Notes: a model not told the origin generated them from the sequence alone. DNA of 64,000 nt from Shinisaurus crocodilurus (GCA_021292165.1 CM037877.1:128334274-128398273); one strand, 5' to 3'; positions 1-10,657 are shown, numbered from the stretch's first letter. Program-made: numbers and translations.

Positions 1-378
1 GGGCCTACAAGGCCATCAAGTCCAACCCCCTGCTCATTGCAGGAATCCAGGTCAAAGCATCCCCGACAGATGGCCGTCCAGCTTCACCTTGAATGCCTCC
101 AGAGTGGGAGAGCTCACCACCTCCCTAGGTAGTTGGTTCCATTGTCTTATTGCTCTGACAGTCAGGAAATTTTTCCTGATGTTTAGGTGGAATCTAGGTT
201 CCTGTAACTTGAGCCCATTATTCCGTGTCCTGCAAACTGGGATGATCGAGAAGAGATCCTGGCCCTCCTCTGTGTGACAACCCTTCAAGTACTGGAAGAG
301 TGCTATCATATCTCCCCTCAGTCTCCTCTTCTGAAGGCTAAACATGCCCAGTTCTTTCAGTCTCTCCTCATAGGGCCT
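1..378 (-). mobile_element. CR1 LINE, 3' end, cut by the window edge
   Basis: The minus strand encodes the C-terminal part of a CR1 reverse-transcriptase ORF (about 345 down to 52) followed by the CR1 3' tail at the window edge. The same protein and tail occur at 12080-12440 and 60400-60780, so the assignment rests on three mutually similar copies. CR1 elements are usually 5' truncated, and this one keeps only the last few hundred bases. The stretch 379-465 to its right is unassigned. Confidence 0.9.
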
Positions 379-473
379 TCTCTCTGGCAGCCTCTACCCC
401 CCTCAGCTCCCTGAACTTCAATTAAAGTCCAATGGATGACATTATAAGGTAATTCTTCCCATAGGGATTTTTC

Positions 474-826
474 TAGGGGTGGGCAATCTGCCCACCACCC
501 GACTCACAGTGTGCTCGGGGAGCGCTGCCACCATGCCTGCTGAGCCGGGCTGAAAGCAAGCACCAGACAAGGCGCTTGCTGAACTTCTGGGTTCCCAGCA
601 CTACGTTGTTTACGTAGAAAATGGTGTAAGATATGTTAAAAGCGGTCACGATTTGCATAACTTGCACAAATTGCAGCCATTTTTAACATATCTTATACCA
701 TTTTCTATGTAAACAACGTAGCGCTGGGAACCTAGGAAGCAGGTAAGGCGAGCAGAGCTCAGGGGGTCGAGCCCGGCGAGTTCACCGGACTTCCACCCCC
801 CCAATCGAGCTCTGCACACATCCCTA
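474..826. mobile_element. Non-autonomous hAT-type element with internal palindrome
   Basis: The element starts TAGGGGTGGGCA and ends ACATCCCTA, and is flanked by a perfect 8-bp duplication GATTTTTC (466-473 and 827-834), the TSD length typical of hAT transposons. The interior is a large imperfect inverted repeat around 600-735 with two arms of roughly 50 bp (AAAATGGTGTAAGATA and its complement). There is no transposase. A relative lies at 44107-44487. Confidence 0.85.
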
Positions 827-949
827 GATTTTTCAGATCAGGAACTGTAGGCTGCCTGGGAAGCTGCAGAGTAATGGACAGATGTGTAATAGAAAGATAA
901 AACACACACAACACCCTTGGCCACCCGACAGTGATTAGGTAAATTCAAA

Positions 950-1306
950 AACCTTGACCAACAGGAAGAATAGGTTGATAAAGTGGCAGGAGCTTTGGGG
1001 TAATGTGACCTTGTCATCTTGGAATTTGTGACAGCAAAGGCTGTGAAAACTGATCTTAGTTCAACATATATCCTGGATGTTATTAAAGCAAACATAATAA
1101 ATTAAAAAAGACAACCTCAGAGAAAAGTTGTGTGCGATCCCATGGCTAGAAATTCTGAAGGAAAAAAGAGCTCAAGAAATCCTGAAAACTGAACTACTGA
1201 AGGCACAGTCACAAAATATCCCCATGAGAAGGAGAAATGGGGGACATTTGGAGAAACCAATGTGGCTGCACATGGAGCTCTCTAATGAGCTGAGACTCAA
1301 AGGGGG
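950..1306 (+). mobile_element. Old CR1 LINE fragment, first segment
   Basis: It matches the CR1 segment at 54210-54590 over several hundred bases, including the blocks around CTGAAGGAAAAAAGAGCTC and GATGAGCTGAGACTCAAA. It breaks off at 1306, where a solo LTR is inserted. The same CR1 seems to resume at about 4380, 4741 and 5297. The reading frame is degraded. Confidence 0.7.
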
Positions 1307-2549
1307 TGTCAAGCCCAGCTCCCTTGCAACATCAGTAACCAAACACATGTTAAAGAAACAACAAGGTCCTTTATTAAAGCAGGATACAAACACAGGCACC
1401 TCACAAGAGTCCACGGATCAGAGTCCTTAGTGAGCCCAAATTCAAATAAACTCAGATAATCCAAACAGGAGCCAGAATCAAGGTCTTAAAGTCTAGTGGT
1501 ATAATCCAAGACAGGGTCCCAAAGCATGGGATTTAAGGCATGCAGTAGTTCAGCATTCAAGAGCAGTCCAAGCAAAGGAGTGTCCAGTACCAGCAACGTT
1601 GTATCCACAAACCTCTGTCTCTGACTAGCCTCTGCACCAACTATTATGCAGGGGCAGGGTGACTAGAGTTCCTCGCTTGTCAATCTCACCCTGCGGGAAC
1701 TCTTGGCCTAGAGTCAAGAACTCCATCTAACTAACTGTTTGCTTTTCCTCATGCCTTTTCAGTTGCTGGCATTGTCTAGGAGACAGCCTTGGGTGTGCCA
1801 TTACCATGGCTGATTTTGCCTCTTCACTGCTTATCAAAGAATGTTCTTCATGCTGCAGTGACTCAGGCACTTTTTCCAAGGCCAGTTCTGACTGCAGTTG
1901 AGAAGCAGGAGCTGCCTCACCCTGACTGCAGTTCTCTGTGAAAGCAGGCAGAGATGAATTCCCAGCACCCTGCCATTCCATACCTTAACCACACCCTAAA
2001 TCAGATTTTTCTATCTCTGAATCAGATTCTTCTTCTAAGACAGTGATGGCGAACCTTTTTGAGCCCGAGTTTCCAAACTGCAACACAAAACCAACTTATT
2101 TATTTCAAAGTGCCAACACTGCAATTAAACCTGAATACCGGGGTTTTAGTTTAGTAAAAACAACTCATACAGTTGTCCAAACTAATTAACATATTTTGTC
2201 TTAAAAGAAAAACACAATAACAGGGCATTCAATGATACAAACAGTTTTTTATTGTAAAAAACATCAACTCAATTTTTTTTAATAGTACTACATTGTACAC
2301 ATAGCCTGAAGGTAATTTAGATAAACTTTTTAAATAATTAGGCGCATGTATTTTTGGATAAGGGATTCTCAACTTGTAATATGATTATATGCCAGACTGA
2401 AATTGTATGGGGCAAGCTTAACTCTGGGTCCTTTCCCTGCTTCTACAGGTGTTGGATTAGTAAAAGTAAAAGTCAACCTGTACTAGGATGAGCAAGATAA
2501 ACAAGAAAACTAAACGTGTTTAACACATTTTAAACAACCTTTATGTCTT

Positions 2550-2675
2550 GGACTGCAAACACCTGCAAGGAACCCAAGGCGGCTTACATAATCCTCCTGT
2601 TGTCCAACACAACAACCCTTTGAGGTAGGTTAGGCTGAGAGACAGTGACTGGCCCAGTCCCACACTCCCAGTCCC
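2550..2675 (-). mobile_element. tRNA-derived SINE fragment within the hAT element
   Basis: CTGCAAGGAACCCAAGGCGG followed by TTACATAATCCTCC and a block like TGAGGTAGGTTAGGCTGAG matches the 3' half of the SINEs at 19484-19728 and 30106-30328, in antisense. Confidence 0.75.
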
Positions 2676-3119
2676 AATCCAACACATATATTATTTATAT
2701 ATGATAAAATAAATAATGAATATTAGAAACAATAAATATAATATTCATAATGATAAAAATAATGATAAAAGAGGATAATCTTGACAATAAAAATGATTTG
2801 ATTGATTAAAAAAAAACCCATGTAGACCCTTTCCTTACATTTGTCCAATTTTTCAGGCTGTAGGAAGTTTATAGTTCTAATTTATGCTAAAAATGATTAG
2901 TGGTTTATAATTCATGTATAAATAACTGTAAATAAAAGTATAAATAATGTTCATAAAGCCCATAAATTTCCTACATACTAGTAAATTGATAGATAAATCA
3001 ATGATAGATAAATACATAAATAATTTCATAAGTTCCAACAATTGATAATGAGATAATTAGGGACCTAGATACAAAATAATTAGGGACCTAGATACAAAAC
3101 AGGGGAGGAAGGGAAGGAA

Positions 3120-3810
3120 TCTGGAGGGGAAAGGAGAAGACCTCAAGCGTTTGGGGGAAAGAGTGGGGGGGGATTGCGATGAAGCCAGGGAGAATGTGGG
3201 GGTCGCCAAGAGAGAAGAAGGGAAGCCTGCGGCAGTGAAATAAAAGCAAGACTTTGTGTGGCAAGCAGAGGGAAAAGGCAACTGAGGCAAAGGTGCTGGC
3301 TAGGAGGGAACTAAGAGAACTTAGTTACAGAGAACTAAGGGTGGGGGGCAAGGGAGGGAAGAGGAGGAAGTGCTATGGGGGGGGAAAGAAAATATTAGTA
3401 GCATTGGCTGCAGGGGTTGGGCTGCCATGAGAGGAAGAAGAAATGACTGGGGTGCAGAGCAGGGAGCCAGAAGTAATTATTATTAAGACGATGCAAACAG
3501 GGATAAATGAGGGAGGGGGGGAGCACGAGAAGGGAAGCAATATCGAGAAGGGGAGGCTGATAGGAAGAAGGCAGTGCGGGGGGGAGAAGCGACTATTAAG
3601 GCAGGTAATTATGAAGACGATGCAAACGGGGAGAAATGAGGGAGGAGGGAGGAACACGAGAAGAAAACTGGAGGGGAAAGGAGAAGACCTCAAGCGTTTG
3701 GGGGAAAGCCAGGGAGAATGTGGGGGTCGCCAAGAGAGAGAAGAAGGGAAGCCTGCGGCAGTGAAATAAAAGCAAGAATTTGTGGCGAGCAGAGGGAAAA
3801 GGCAACTGCT
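3120..3810 (+). repeat. Internal segmental duplication in the hAT element
   Basis: A block of about 170 bp at 3120-3286 (GGAGGGGAAAGGAGAAGACC ... GAGGGAAAAGGCAACTG) recurs at 3669-3806 with a small deletion. A second pair, at about 3475-3540 and 3602-3660 (GACGATGCAAACAGGG-like), is duplicated between them. The whole stretch is purine-rich. Confidence 0.8.
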
Positions 3811-4378
3811 GCCTCCCCTTCCCTCCCTCTCTGGCGGCTGCCATCCACTCCTCTACCCGACGCCAGCGGGGCTCTGGCTCCTCTCCTCTTTTTCCTCCTT
3901 ATCCTCATCCTCCGCCTCCTCCCCCTTCCAAACAAACAGCACCAGCTTCTCGCTGGGAGGGAGGGAGGGAGGAAGGCAAGCAGGCAGCAGCCTCAGCCGC
4001 TGCCAAATCCTGCCCACGCCGCCTCTACCGCCGAGAGACAGACACCCCAATCCTCCCTCACCTGCCATTCAGACTTGTTGAGGCTGCGGCAGCCGCCGGG
4101 ACACGCCCCCCTCGGGCCAATCGCGGTGTGGAGCTCAACTTAAAGGTACCTGCCCCATCAAACTCTTCGGGTCGACGAACAGGAACAGCCAAACAGGTCG
4201 GTTAGGCTTGGAGTGCCACTTCTCTCCAGGCCTGCCCACCCGCCCCGCCCCGCCCCGGGAGGACCTTGAGGGCTGGCGACCTATGGCTCACGTGCCCACA
4301 GAGAGGTCCCTGCATGCCAGCTGTGGCACGCGTGCCATAGGTTCGCCATCACTGCTCTAAGACCATGGCATCAGGGGA

Positions 4379-4501
4379 AGGCATGGCAGGGGTCATATAT
4401 AGAAGACATATATAGGAATAGAGTTTCCCTAACATGTAAAGATGGCCAGAATAAGCTGAGGCTTGTGAGGGGTGCTAAAAACAACAACAAAAGGGGCTTC
4501 T
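4379..4501 (+). mobile_element. Old CR1 LINE fragment, second segment
   Basis: AGAATAAGCTGAGGCTTGTG and AAAAGGGGCTTCTTTGG also occur at 54646-54702, and the upstream stretch resembles 54591-54640. It is cut at 4501 by a SINE. Confidence 0.7.
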
Positions 4502-4740
4502 TTGGCCAGTGTGGCGTAGTGGTTAGAGTGTTGGACTGGGACTCAGGAGATCCAAGTTCTATTCCCCGCTCGGCCATGAAACTCACTGGGTGACTTTGGG
4601 CCAGTCACTGCCTCTCAGCCTAACCTACCTCACAGGGTTGTTGTGAGGATAAAATGGAGAGGAGGAGGAGGATTATGTAAGCCGTCTTGGGTTCCTTGTA
4701 GCAAAAAAGGCGGGGTATAAATATAATAAATAAATAAATA
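4502..4740 (+). mobile_element. tRNA-derived SINE with (TAAA)n tail
   Basis: A tRNA-like head (GTGGCGTAGTGGTTAGAG, then a B-box-like TTCTATTCCCC), a conserved middle (GGGTGACTTTGGGCCAGTCA) and an AATAAATAAATAAA tail are seen. Close copies lie at 19484, 30106 and 57199. It interrupts the CR1. Confidence 0.9.
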
Positions 4741-4924
4741 AAGTGCATCCGTGGGGAAGAGCTTGGGGATGTTATTTTAGAGCCGCTATCTGTAATCTTT
4801 GAGAACTTCTTGAGAACAGGTGAAGTGTCAGGAGACTTGGAGATAGCAAATGTTGCCCCCATCTTCAAAATGGGGAAGAAGGTGGATCCAGAAAACTACA
4901 CACCAGTCAGCCTTACATCAGTGC
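4741..4924 (+). mobile_element. Old CR1 LINE fragment, third segment
   Basis: It encodes a CR1 reverse-transcriptase N-terminal stretch (VAPIFKMGKKVDPENY). The same DNA recurs at 56570-56757. Confidence 0.8.
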
Positions 4925-5095
4925 CGTGCACCTGTCCTGATGCCAAAGGTCACAGATTCACTCCCCAGCATGTTCTGGTAAGGCTGGAAGAACTTGCCTA
5001 AAGTCCTGGAGAGCCACTGTCGGTCAGTGTTGACAGTACTGGGCTAGATGGACCAAAGGTCTGACTGAGTATATGGCAGCTTCCTATCTTCCTAA
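4925..5095 (+). mobile_element. Second type of tRNA-derived SINE, fragment
   Basis: The blocks CAAAGGTCACAGATTCACTCCCC, GGAGAGCCACTGTCGGTCAG, CTGGGCTAGATGGACCAAAG and GGCAGCTTCCTAT are in the order known from a reptile tRNA-derived SINE. The tRNA-like head of the same type is seen better at 56775-56880. Confidence 0.75.
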
Positions 5096-5107
5096 ATAAT
5101 ACTTTTA

Positions 5108-5292
5108 CTGGATTCACACAACATGATAAGCCATGTTTGTTTGAAAGTGGCTTGTCATGTTGTCTGAACCCAGCCAGAGTGGCTTCGGTGTGGTTAACAA
5201 ATCATGCTGCTGAGTTCAGACAACACAACAAGCCACTCTGAAACATACATGGCTTATAAGCCACCATGGGTTATTGTGTTGTGTGAACCCAG
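5108..5292. mobile_element. Foldback MITE
   Basis: The ends CTGGATTCACACAACATGATAA and TTATTGTGTTGTGTGAACCCAG are inverted repeats, and further inverted blocks lie inside. It is non-coding with no clear TSD, so the superfamily is undecided. Confidence 0.7.
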
Positions 5293-5296
5293 TCAT

Positions 5297-5690
5297 TGAT
5301 TAGTAGGAGCCACCACGGATTTGTCAGGAATAAGTCATGCCATACCATACCAATCTTATCTCCTCTTTTTGATGGAGTTACTAGTTTGATAGATCATGGG
5401 ATGCTGTGGACATAGGATATCTTGATTTCAGCAAAGCATTTGATTAGATTTCCTATAATATAGTACTTGTTGGCAAGATGGTAAAGTGTGAGTTTGGCAA
5501 TACTACTGTTAGGTTGAGCAACCATACTCAGCAAGTGCTCAGTAATAGCTTGGCATCCCTCTGGAGGGAGGTCTCTAGTGCAGTGCCTCAGGGCTCTGCC
5601 CTAGGTCCTGTGCTGTTCAATATTTTTTATAAATGACCTTAATGTGGGTGTAGAGGGGTTACTTATCCCATTTGCAGATTTTTTGGTAAT
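5297..5690 (+). mobile_element. Old CR1 LINE fragment, fourth segment
   Basis: Degraded frames still read like the CR1 RT core: a 'HGFV.NKSC' block, a 'YLDFSKAFD' block near 5430, 'VPQGSVLGP' near 5585, and 'LPFADDF' near 5665. It is too broken to code. Confidence 0.75.
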
Positions 5691-6618
5691 CTGCCTGTTT
5701 TCCCCCCAGCAATTCTCCGGTCATTTTGCAACACACACAAAATCCATTAAGAAGGGAAAGAGCAGATCAGCTGCTTTACACCCAAAACGCAGTGTGATTA
5801 GCACCAGAACTGAAATCGCCTGCCTAACTTTGTAGTTTGGTGTGTGTGGGTTTTTTTAAAGAATGCATGTTAATGGTATTCCAGAGGAACAGACTTGGAC
5901 AAGGACTATAAATAAAAATTAAAAAGTTTTAAATTGTATGAGACAGCTTTGCGATAGTAGTGATGTAGTGGGGGGGGACACACAAAGGCTTTCCTTTTAC
6001 ATAGCAATGATGTGCTTGCAAGGGGGAGCGGATTCTGCTCACTTCTTTAAAAAGGAAACTGGTGTGATCTCCTTTGAGCTGTTCAAAATGGCATTAGCAA
6101 CCACTAAGTTAATTGTTTCCTTTGCTGCTTTACTGTACTGAGTGCAGTACTGAAATCACCTGCTTAACTTTGTAATTGTATTTCTTTTTAAAAAAAATAA
6201 AAAATAAATGTATGTTAGTGGTATTCCAGAAGAACAGACTTGTGCAAGGACTATAAAAAATTGTGTGAGACAGCTTTATGGGGTGTGGGTGTGGGTGTGG
6301 GTGTGGCGGGGAGGGCACTGAGGCTTTCTTTCTACAAAGCAGGGTGCAGGGAATCTGCTCAGTCTGCTCCAAGCTGCCCACCAGTAGGCCCCCTTTCTAA
6401 CAGCCATGTCCATTGGGAAATTGAGAAGGAAGTTAACAGACATAGGAGAGCTGTGTGCTCCATATTCCTAAATTAAAGAATTTTGAAAGACTGCGCTTCC
6501 AGTAAAAAACCTTTTTAAATTTTTTTTAGAAAAGTGGCATGTGCAGGCCAGCTACACTCACCAATGTCCAGAATGGAGAAAAGGTACTGGGGGAGGGGAC
6601 ACAGCAAGAGGAGGAGCG

Positions 6619-6621
<3 letters not shown>

Positions 6622-6651
<30 letters not shown>
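6622..6651. repeat. (AC)n microsatellite
   Basis: An uninterrupted AC dinucleotide run of about 15 units. Confidence 0.98.
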
Positions 6652-6655
<4 letters not shown>

Positions 6656-6918
6656 ATGACAACTGGACGCATTCTGTCATTGACCGCCCTTCTCATGTGG
6701 ATGGGAAATCCCACTATGCCCACCGAGAAAAAGGGGATTGGTGTGGATCATGGGTTGCAAAACCACAGGCAACAAAGCCTAATACACATACTGCCTAGCC
6801 CCCAAAAAGGGCTCCATGTGGAAAAACCCTAAATCTCCTTTCTTTCCCCCACCCACTTCCTTACTTCAGGTGGCTGCATAACCCTTAACTTCACATCCCC
6901 ACAACTGCATTTCCCTAA

Positions 6919-6944
6919 ACACACACACACACACACACACACAC
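6919..6944. repeat. (AC)n microsatellite
   Basis: An uninterrupted AC dinucleotide run of about 13 units. Confidence 0.98.
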
Positions 6945-7616
6945 TCAGAATGGGAGGAACACTGCTTTGGGAAATTGCATTTGGGTGGAGGGGAGGGACG
7001 CAGCGCACTGATCCTGCTCGTTTCACCCCAACCCTGCGGGAGGGCAACGGCAGCAGCAGCAACGACATCCTTCTTTTTTGTGAGGGGCCGGAAGAGCTTT
7101 TCCTTTCTTTTTTTAAAGATCACTCCTGCATTCATTCGCACCTGTGCAGAGACGATGAAGCAAAAAGAAAGAAAGAAAGAAAGCCCTGTTCAAGGCAACA
7201 CCCAGTTCTACCGTTAAGAGTTATGTGTGGGGTGGCAAACTGGGATGACTGCAGTACATTTAACAATAGTGTGCCCTGGGAGTAGTGATTGCGGAATGTG
7301 AATATATCAGTACCGTTCTGCTAACTTGATGATATACAGTGTAATGTGGATCCACCCTTCAAGACGTGTTTTTTTTATTATTTGAAAGCTGGGAATCTGA
7401 GCTAACTAGTGGGGGCCCTGAGATGGTGAACTGTGGGCTGCAGCCCCCTTAAACCCTGGATTGATCTGCCCATGGTTAACAGACCAACTGAAATTATTAG
7501 GACCTTAGTTTCCTGGGCTGGAAGCTGAAGGTCAAGTTGTGACATTTAGTTCCTGCAGGGCACTAAATGTCAGATAGCAAGAACTGAGTAGACTGTCCTG
7601 TCAGTGCAAAAGTAGA

Positions 7617-7725
7617 ATCATAGAATAGTAGAGGTGGAAGGGGCCTATAAGGCCATTGAGTCCAACCCCCTGCTCAGTGCATGAACCCAAGTCAAAGCAT
7701 CCCTGACAGATGGTTGTCCAGCTGC
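7617..7725 (-). mobile_element. CR1 LINE 3' tail
   Basis: AATCATAGAATAGTAGAGG, then GGAAGGGGCCTATAAGGCC and CCAACCCCCTGCTCAGTGC, is the antisense CR1 3' terminus as at 1-60. It stops where the Helitron-like element begins. Confidence 0.85.
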
Positions 7726-7734
7726 CTCCTGCGT

Positions 7735-8350
7735 TCGCAAAGGCTCCTACACGGTTGGACGGATCCGCCCCAAACCTGGCACGCATACTCTCCATCATCC
7801 AAGGACAAAGACTGGTGGGTTCAAATCTCTGAAAAAGCTATCACTGCGCCTGTAGGACCCAAAATAGATGATAGCCAATGGCGTCACTTGGAATGTTCGC
7901 AGGGGCCATTCAGGAGCAGTTATGCAAATCACTCCAACAACATTTAGAATGTTCGTATGAACTGCTGCCACAGGGGCCCAATCAGGAGCGGATATGCAAA
8001 TCTCCCCTATGTCAAAACAGAATGTTCATATGCGCTGCAGCCGGGGCCTACACGGGGGGGGGGGGAGCTGGGATTTCATTGTTGAGTAGTCAGGGGGGGG
8101 GGCAAGATGGGATTACATTGTTGGGTAGTTCCGACGGGGACGGGGAACAGGGATTTCATTTCTGTGTAGTCCCGAGGGGGGGAGAGCTGGGTTTTCATTG
8201 TGTAGTCCCAGGGGGGGGAGCAGGGATTTCATTGTGTGGTCCCGGGGGAGCTGGGATTCCTGAGGGAGCTGGGGTTCTATCATGTTTCTTTTAAAAACAA
8301 TTGTACCAAATCCTAAAATCCACGTGAGCGAAGCCACGGGCAACAGCTAG
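7735..8350 (+). mobile_element. Helitron-like non-autonomous element
   Basis: The 3' end GCGAAGCCACGGGCAACAGCTAG followed by T is the form seen in many animal Helitrons (terminal CTAG, insertion between A and T). The 5' part contains a GGACGGATCCGCCCCAAACC stretch and GGCACGCATACTCTCCATCA, also of Helitron style. No Rep/helicase coding is present. The 5' boundary is uncertain. The interior carries a G-rich minisatellite. Confidence 0.55.
8050..8275 (+). repeat. G-rich minisatellite inside the Helitron-like element
   Basis: About five or six degenerate units of 30-43 bp carry the core GGGATTTCATTG..GTAGTC followed by a run of G. The G runs could form quadruplexes. Confidence 0.8.
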
Positions 8351-8639
8351 TTCTTCATAAATTGCAACACCTTTTGGCATCCTGCTGTTGAATTTGGGGA
8401 GAAACTACCCCATTTGGAGGAAACGCTGTACCCTTTTTTGCTACTATTTTTCTTGCTCATTTTGTGTCTTTTCTTCCCCATTCTATCCCTTCAGAAGAAA
8501 CACCTAAAATGTGACTCTCTGTGTTACACCAACACGTTCTTTAAAACAAGCAGACATCAAAACAGTAAACATGTATTCTAAGACTCTTGACATAGAAAGA
8601 AACTTGCTTAGCAGAATGAGCTGTGTGCCTCTTTTGTCA

Positions 8640-8702
8640 GAAGTAAGTCCCATTCAGTTAAATGGGGCTTATTCCCAGGAAAGTGGATATAGGATTGCAG
8701 CC
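8640..8702. mobile_element. Short MITE fragment
   Basis: AAGTAAGTCCCATTCAGTT, GGGGCTTATTCCCAGGAAAG and ATAGGATTGCAGCC match the second half of the element at 13306-13390. Confidence 0.7.
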
Positions 8703-9043
8703 TTGATCTCTTGGGGGGGGGTGTCTTTTTTCTCTCTTGGGGTTTTGTTTTTGTTTTGTGGTTTTTTTGGCTATTTTTTAATAAAAAAATCTGTTGTGGT
8801 TGCTTGGGCTTCCCCCCCCCCTTCTTCTTTTTTTAGACTTGTGAATGGTTGGGCTGGCAATTCCTGTTCTTCTTTTTGTTGTTATAAAAACCTTATTTCT
8901 TTTTTTAAAAAAAAATCTGCTAGTGTTTGGGGGAATATTTTTGCCTGCTAATAAGGTGAAGATATTTCTATTTCTGCTGTTGGTTGGTTTCTGTGCCATG
9001 GCTGCAGATTAGTGGTGGGATTAGTAGTTTTCTCTATGGTTCT

Positions 9044-9084
<41 letters not shown>

Positions 9085-9790
9085 CTGGAGCACAGAAAAA
9101 ATGTGGCTCCAATGTAGTGCTATTGTATGTGTTTTCACAATAAACAGTATCACTACTACTACTACTATTACATGCAAAGGGATGGGTATTGGATGCTGTC
9201 AGTACTTGCTGCTGGGTTCCAAAGACTGCTTTTCTATGTGGCTCTGAGAATGTCATTATTGTTATTTTGTGTGGCTGTGTGAATTCCATCCCCACCCCCT
9301 GTTGCACTCATGACCTCAAAGTCCATGGGTCTCATTTTCCTTTCTGTGGTATAGGTTGCTGGCTGTTGGGGATTCAAAAGATTGCTCTGCCTCTGGTGAC
9401 CCCTTGGCTCCACTTCTTTCTGCCCAACTATCCACTGTGGCGACCAGCCCAACTAGCGGCTGTGGCCACCGGCCACCACTGGTAGTGATGGTGGCACCTT
9501 TGGTTTCCAAGCTCTCAGTGTCCACCTGTTCTGTCACTACAAGTTAGGAGACACCAAAGGAAAATCCAAAATATGCTAAGCCCCCAAAGGATGTAAGCCC
9601 GCACCTCCCAAACCCTTCTCCCTTGTTCTCTCATAGCAACCTAAGGAAAGGCCAAAAGGGGAACAAACTAAACTCTCAACCCAATCCCATACTCAAGAAA
9701 GTACCCAATGGATGCTTAACCAGGACCCGGGGGGCTTGCCCTTTTGATTCCCTGAGGTGCAAGTTGCCCCTTTCCATAGAGGTGATCCAC
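8703..9790. other. Unassigned stretch with T-rich runs and (TG)n
   Basis: No gene or named repeat is recognised. It contains T-rich homopolymer runs (8720-8900) and a (TG)n microsatellite at 9045-9082. Confidence 0.6.
9045..9082. repeat. (TG)n microsatellite
   Basis: A pure dinucleotide run of about 19 units. Confidence 0.98.
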
Positions 9791-9814
9791 TGTTGGTGAC
9801 CAGTTGCAGCAGCA

Positions 9815-10160
9815 GTTCCCCAAAGAAATACTCCTGCCCCTGGAAGTGGCTACAGCAGTAACCCAATGATGCTGTCCTTTAGGGGTGAAGCTTCAGGGCC
9901 AAACTGCAGATTGTAGGTGTGGCTTGGTTCCAATGCTCCAGCTCTGCAGCTCTGCAGCAGCAAGTAAAACAATGGGAGAGCTTTGGGTGGCAACTTCCTC
10001 TCCTGAGGTGACCTAACTGCTAGAAGGCAGTGTTCTTTCTCTGCTCTTTTCTGGAACTACAGCAGTTACACGAAGAAATACTTCTGCCCCCGGAAATAAC
10101 TACAACTTAGCCTGATGATGCTGTCCTTCAGGGGCAAGGTGTCTAGGCCAAATATGATTC
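9815..10160 (+). repeat. Degenerate tandem duplication, period about 245 bp
   Basis: The block GCAGCAGTTCCCCAAAGAAA...GATGATGCTGTCCTTYAGGGG at 9810-9905 recurs at 10060-10155 with scattered differences. Origin is unknown; it may be part of an unrecognised LTR or satellite. Confidence 0.7.
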
Positions 10161-10334
10161 TCCATCAGTCCTGTTTCTTTGTTGTTGAACAAAGTTATAC
10201 ATAAAAAACATAGTTATCAGGAACACAGTTATCTGTTGACCAAACAAAAGGGATGCCCAGGACTTAAATGCCCATCTCATGCAACTAAAGTTAGAATTCA
10301 GTTTGGTAGCTTGGGAAGATCTCTTCCTTAGACT

Positions 10335-10425
10335 TTAACAAGCCACTGCCAGTCAGAGTAGATCAATGGTTGATGACCAATGGTTGATGACAGGACAAGG
10401 CAGCTTCATATGTTCATATAAAGGA
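10335..10425 (+). mobile_element. SINE 3' fragment
   Basis: CCACTGCCAGTCAGAGTAGA...CAAGGCAGCTTCATATGTTCAT is the 3' half of the SINE type seen at 4925-5095, with a small internal duplication of GGTTGATGACCAAT. Confidence 0.65.
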
Positions 10426-10657
10426 TGCCACCATTTTTTCTGGAAGTGACAGATTTAATTAAAGCAGCAGACTAGTCAGTATGGGTCAGAAAACAACTTA
10501 ACCTCAAACAAATTGCAATAAAAGCTTTTCTTACACCAAAATGCTCAGGAGGAGGTTCTCTATTACAAAGAAAACCTCCCAGAATTGATCCCAGAAAACG
10601 CCTTCTGCCCTCACTATAGTGTCCTCCTTGCTTTTTGGCTTGCTTCTGTATAACACT

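Larger units (their letters stand above)
2041..4354. mobile_element. Non-autonomous hAT element, 2.3 kb
   Basis: Terminal inverted repeats CAGTGATGGCGAACCT and AGGTTCGCCATCACTG bound the element. The 8-bp flanks TTCTAAGA (2033-2040) and CTCTAAGA (4355-4362) match at 7 of 8 positions. The subterminal sequences reappear inverted in the 596-bp element at 46567-47162. The interior is AT-rich to about 3060, then purine-rich, then GC-rich (3780-4140). The ORFs in the purine/GC-rich part overlap in several frames and resemble no protein, so I treat them as chance. It contains a minus-strand SINE fragment and an internal duplication. Confidence 0.9.
1307..4373 (-). mobile_element. Solo LTR inserted in CR1, split by a hAT element
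   Basis: On the minus strand the element runs TG...CA, and it carries an AATAAA signal (plus-strand TTTATT at 1370-1375) about 65 bases from its 3' end, as in an LTR. The flanks GGGGG (1302-1306) and GGGGA (4374-4378) look like a 5-bp TSD with one mismatch. Without the embedded hAT element (2041-4354) and its TSD the LTR is about 740 bp. I saw no internal coding region, so this is probably a solo LTR. Retrovirus-like or gypsy-like origin cannot be decided. Confidence 0.6.
5691..7616. other. Unassigned stretch with tandem duplication and simple repeats
   Basis: No gene is recognised. A block at about 5811-6060 (CTGAAATCGCCTGCC..., TGGTATTCCAGAGGAACAGA) is repeated at 6152-6370 about 341 bp later. 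(AC)n runs lie at 6622-6651 and 6919-6944, a (GTGGGT)-like run at 6279-6305 and (AAAG)n at 7162-7183. ORFs here follow the simple repeats and are not credible. Confidence 0.7.

Noticed and set aside
3718..4205. Overlapping ORFs of up to 141 codons on both strands
   Set aside because: Several frames are open at once because the sequence is GC- and purine-rich; it lies inside a non-autonomous hAT element and shows no protein signature.
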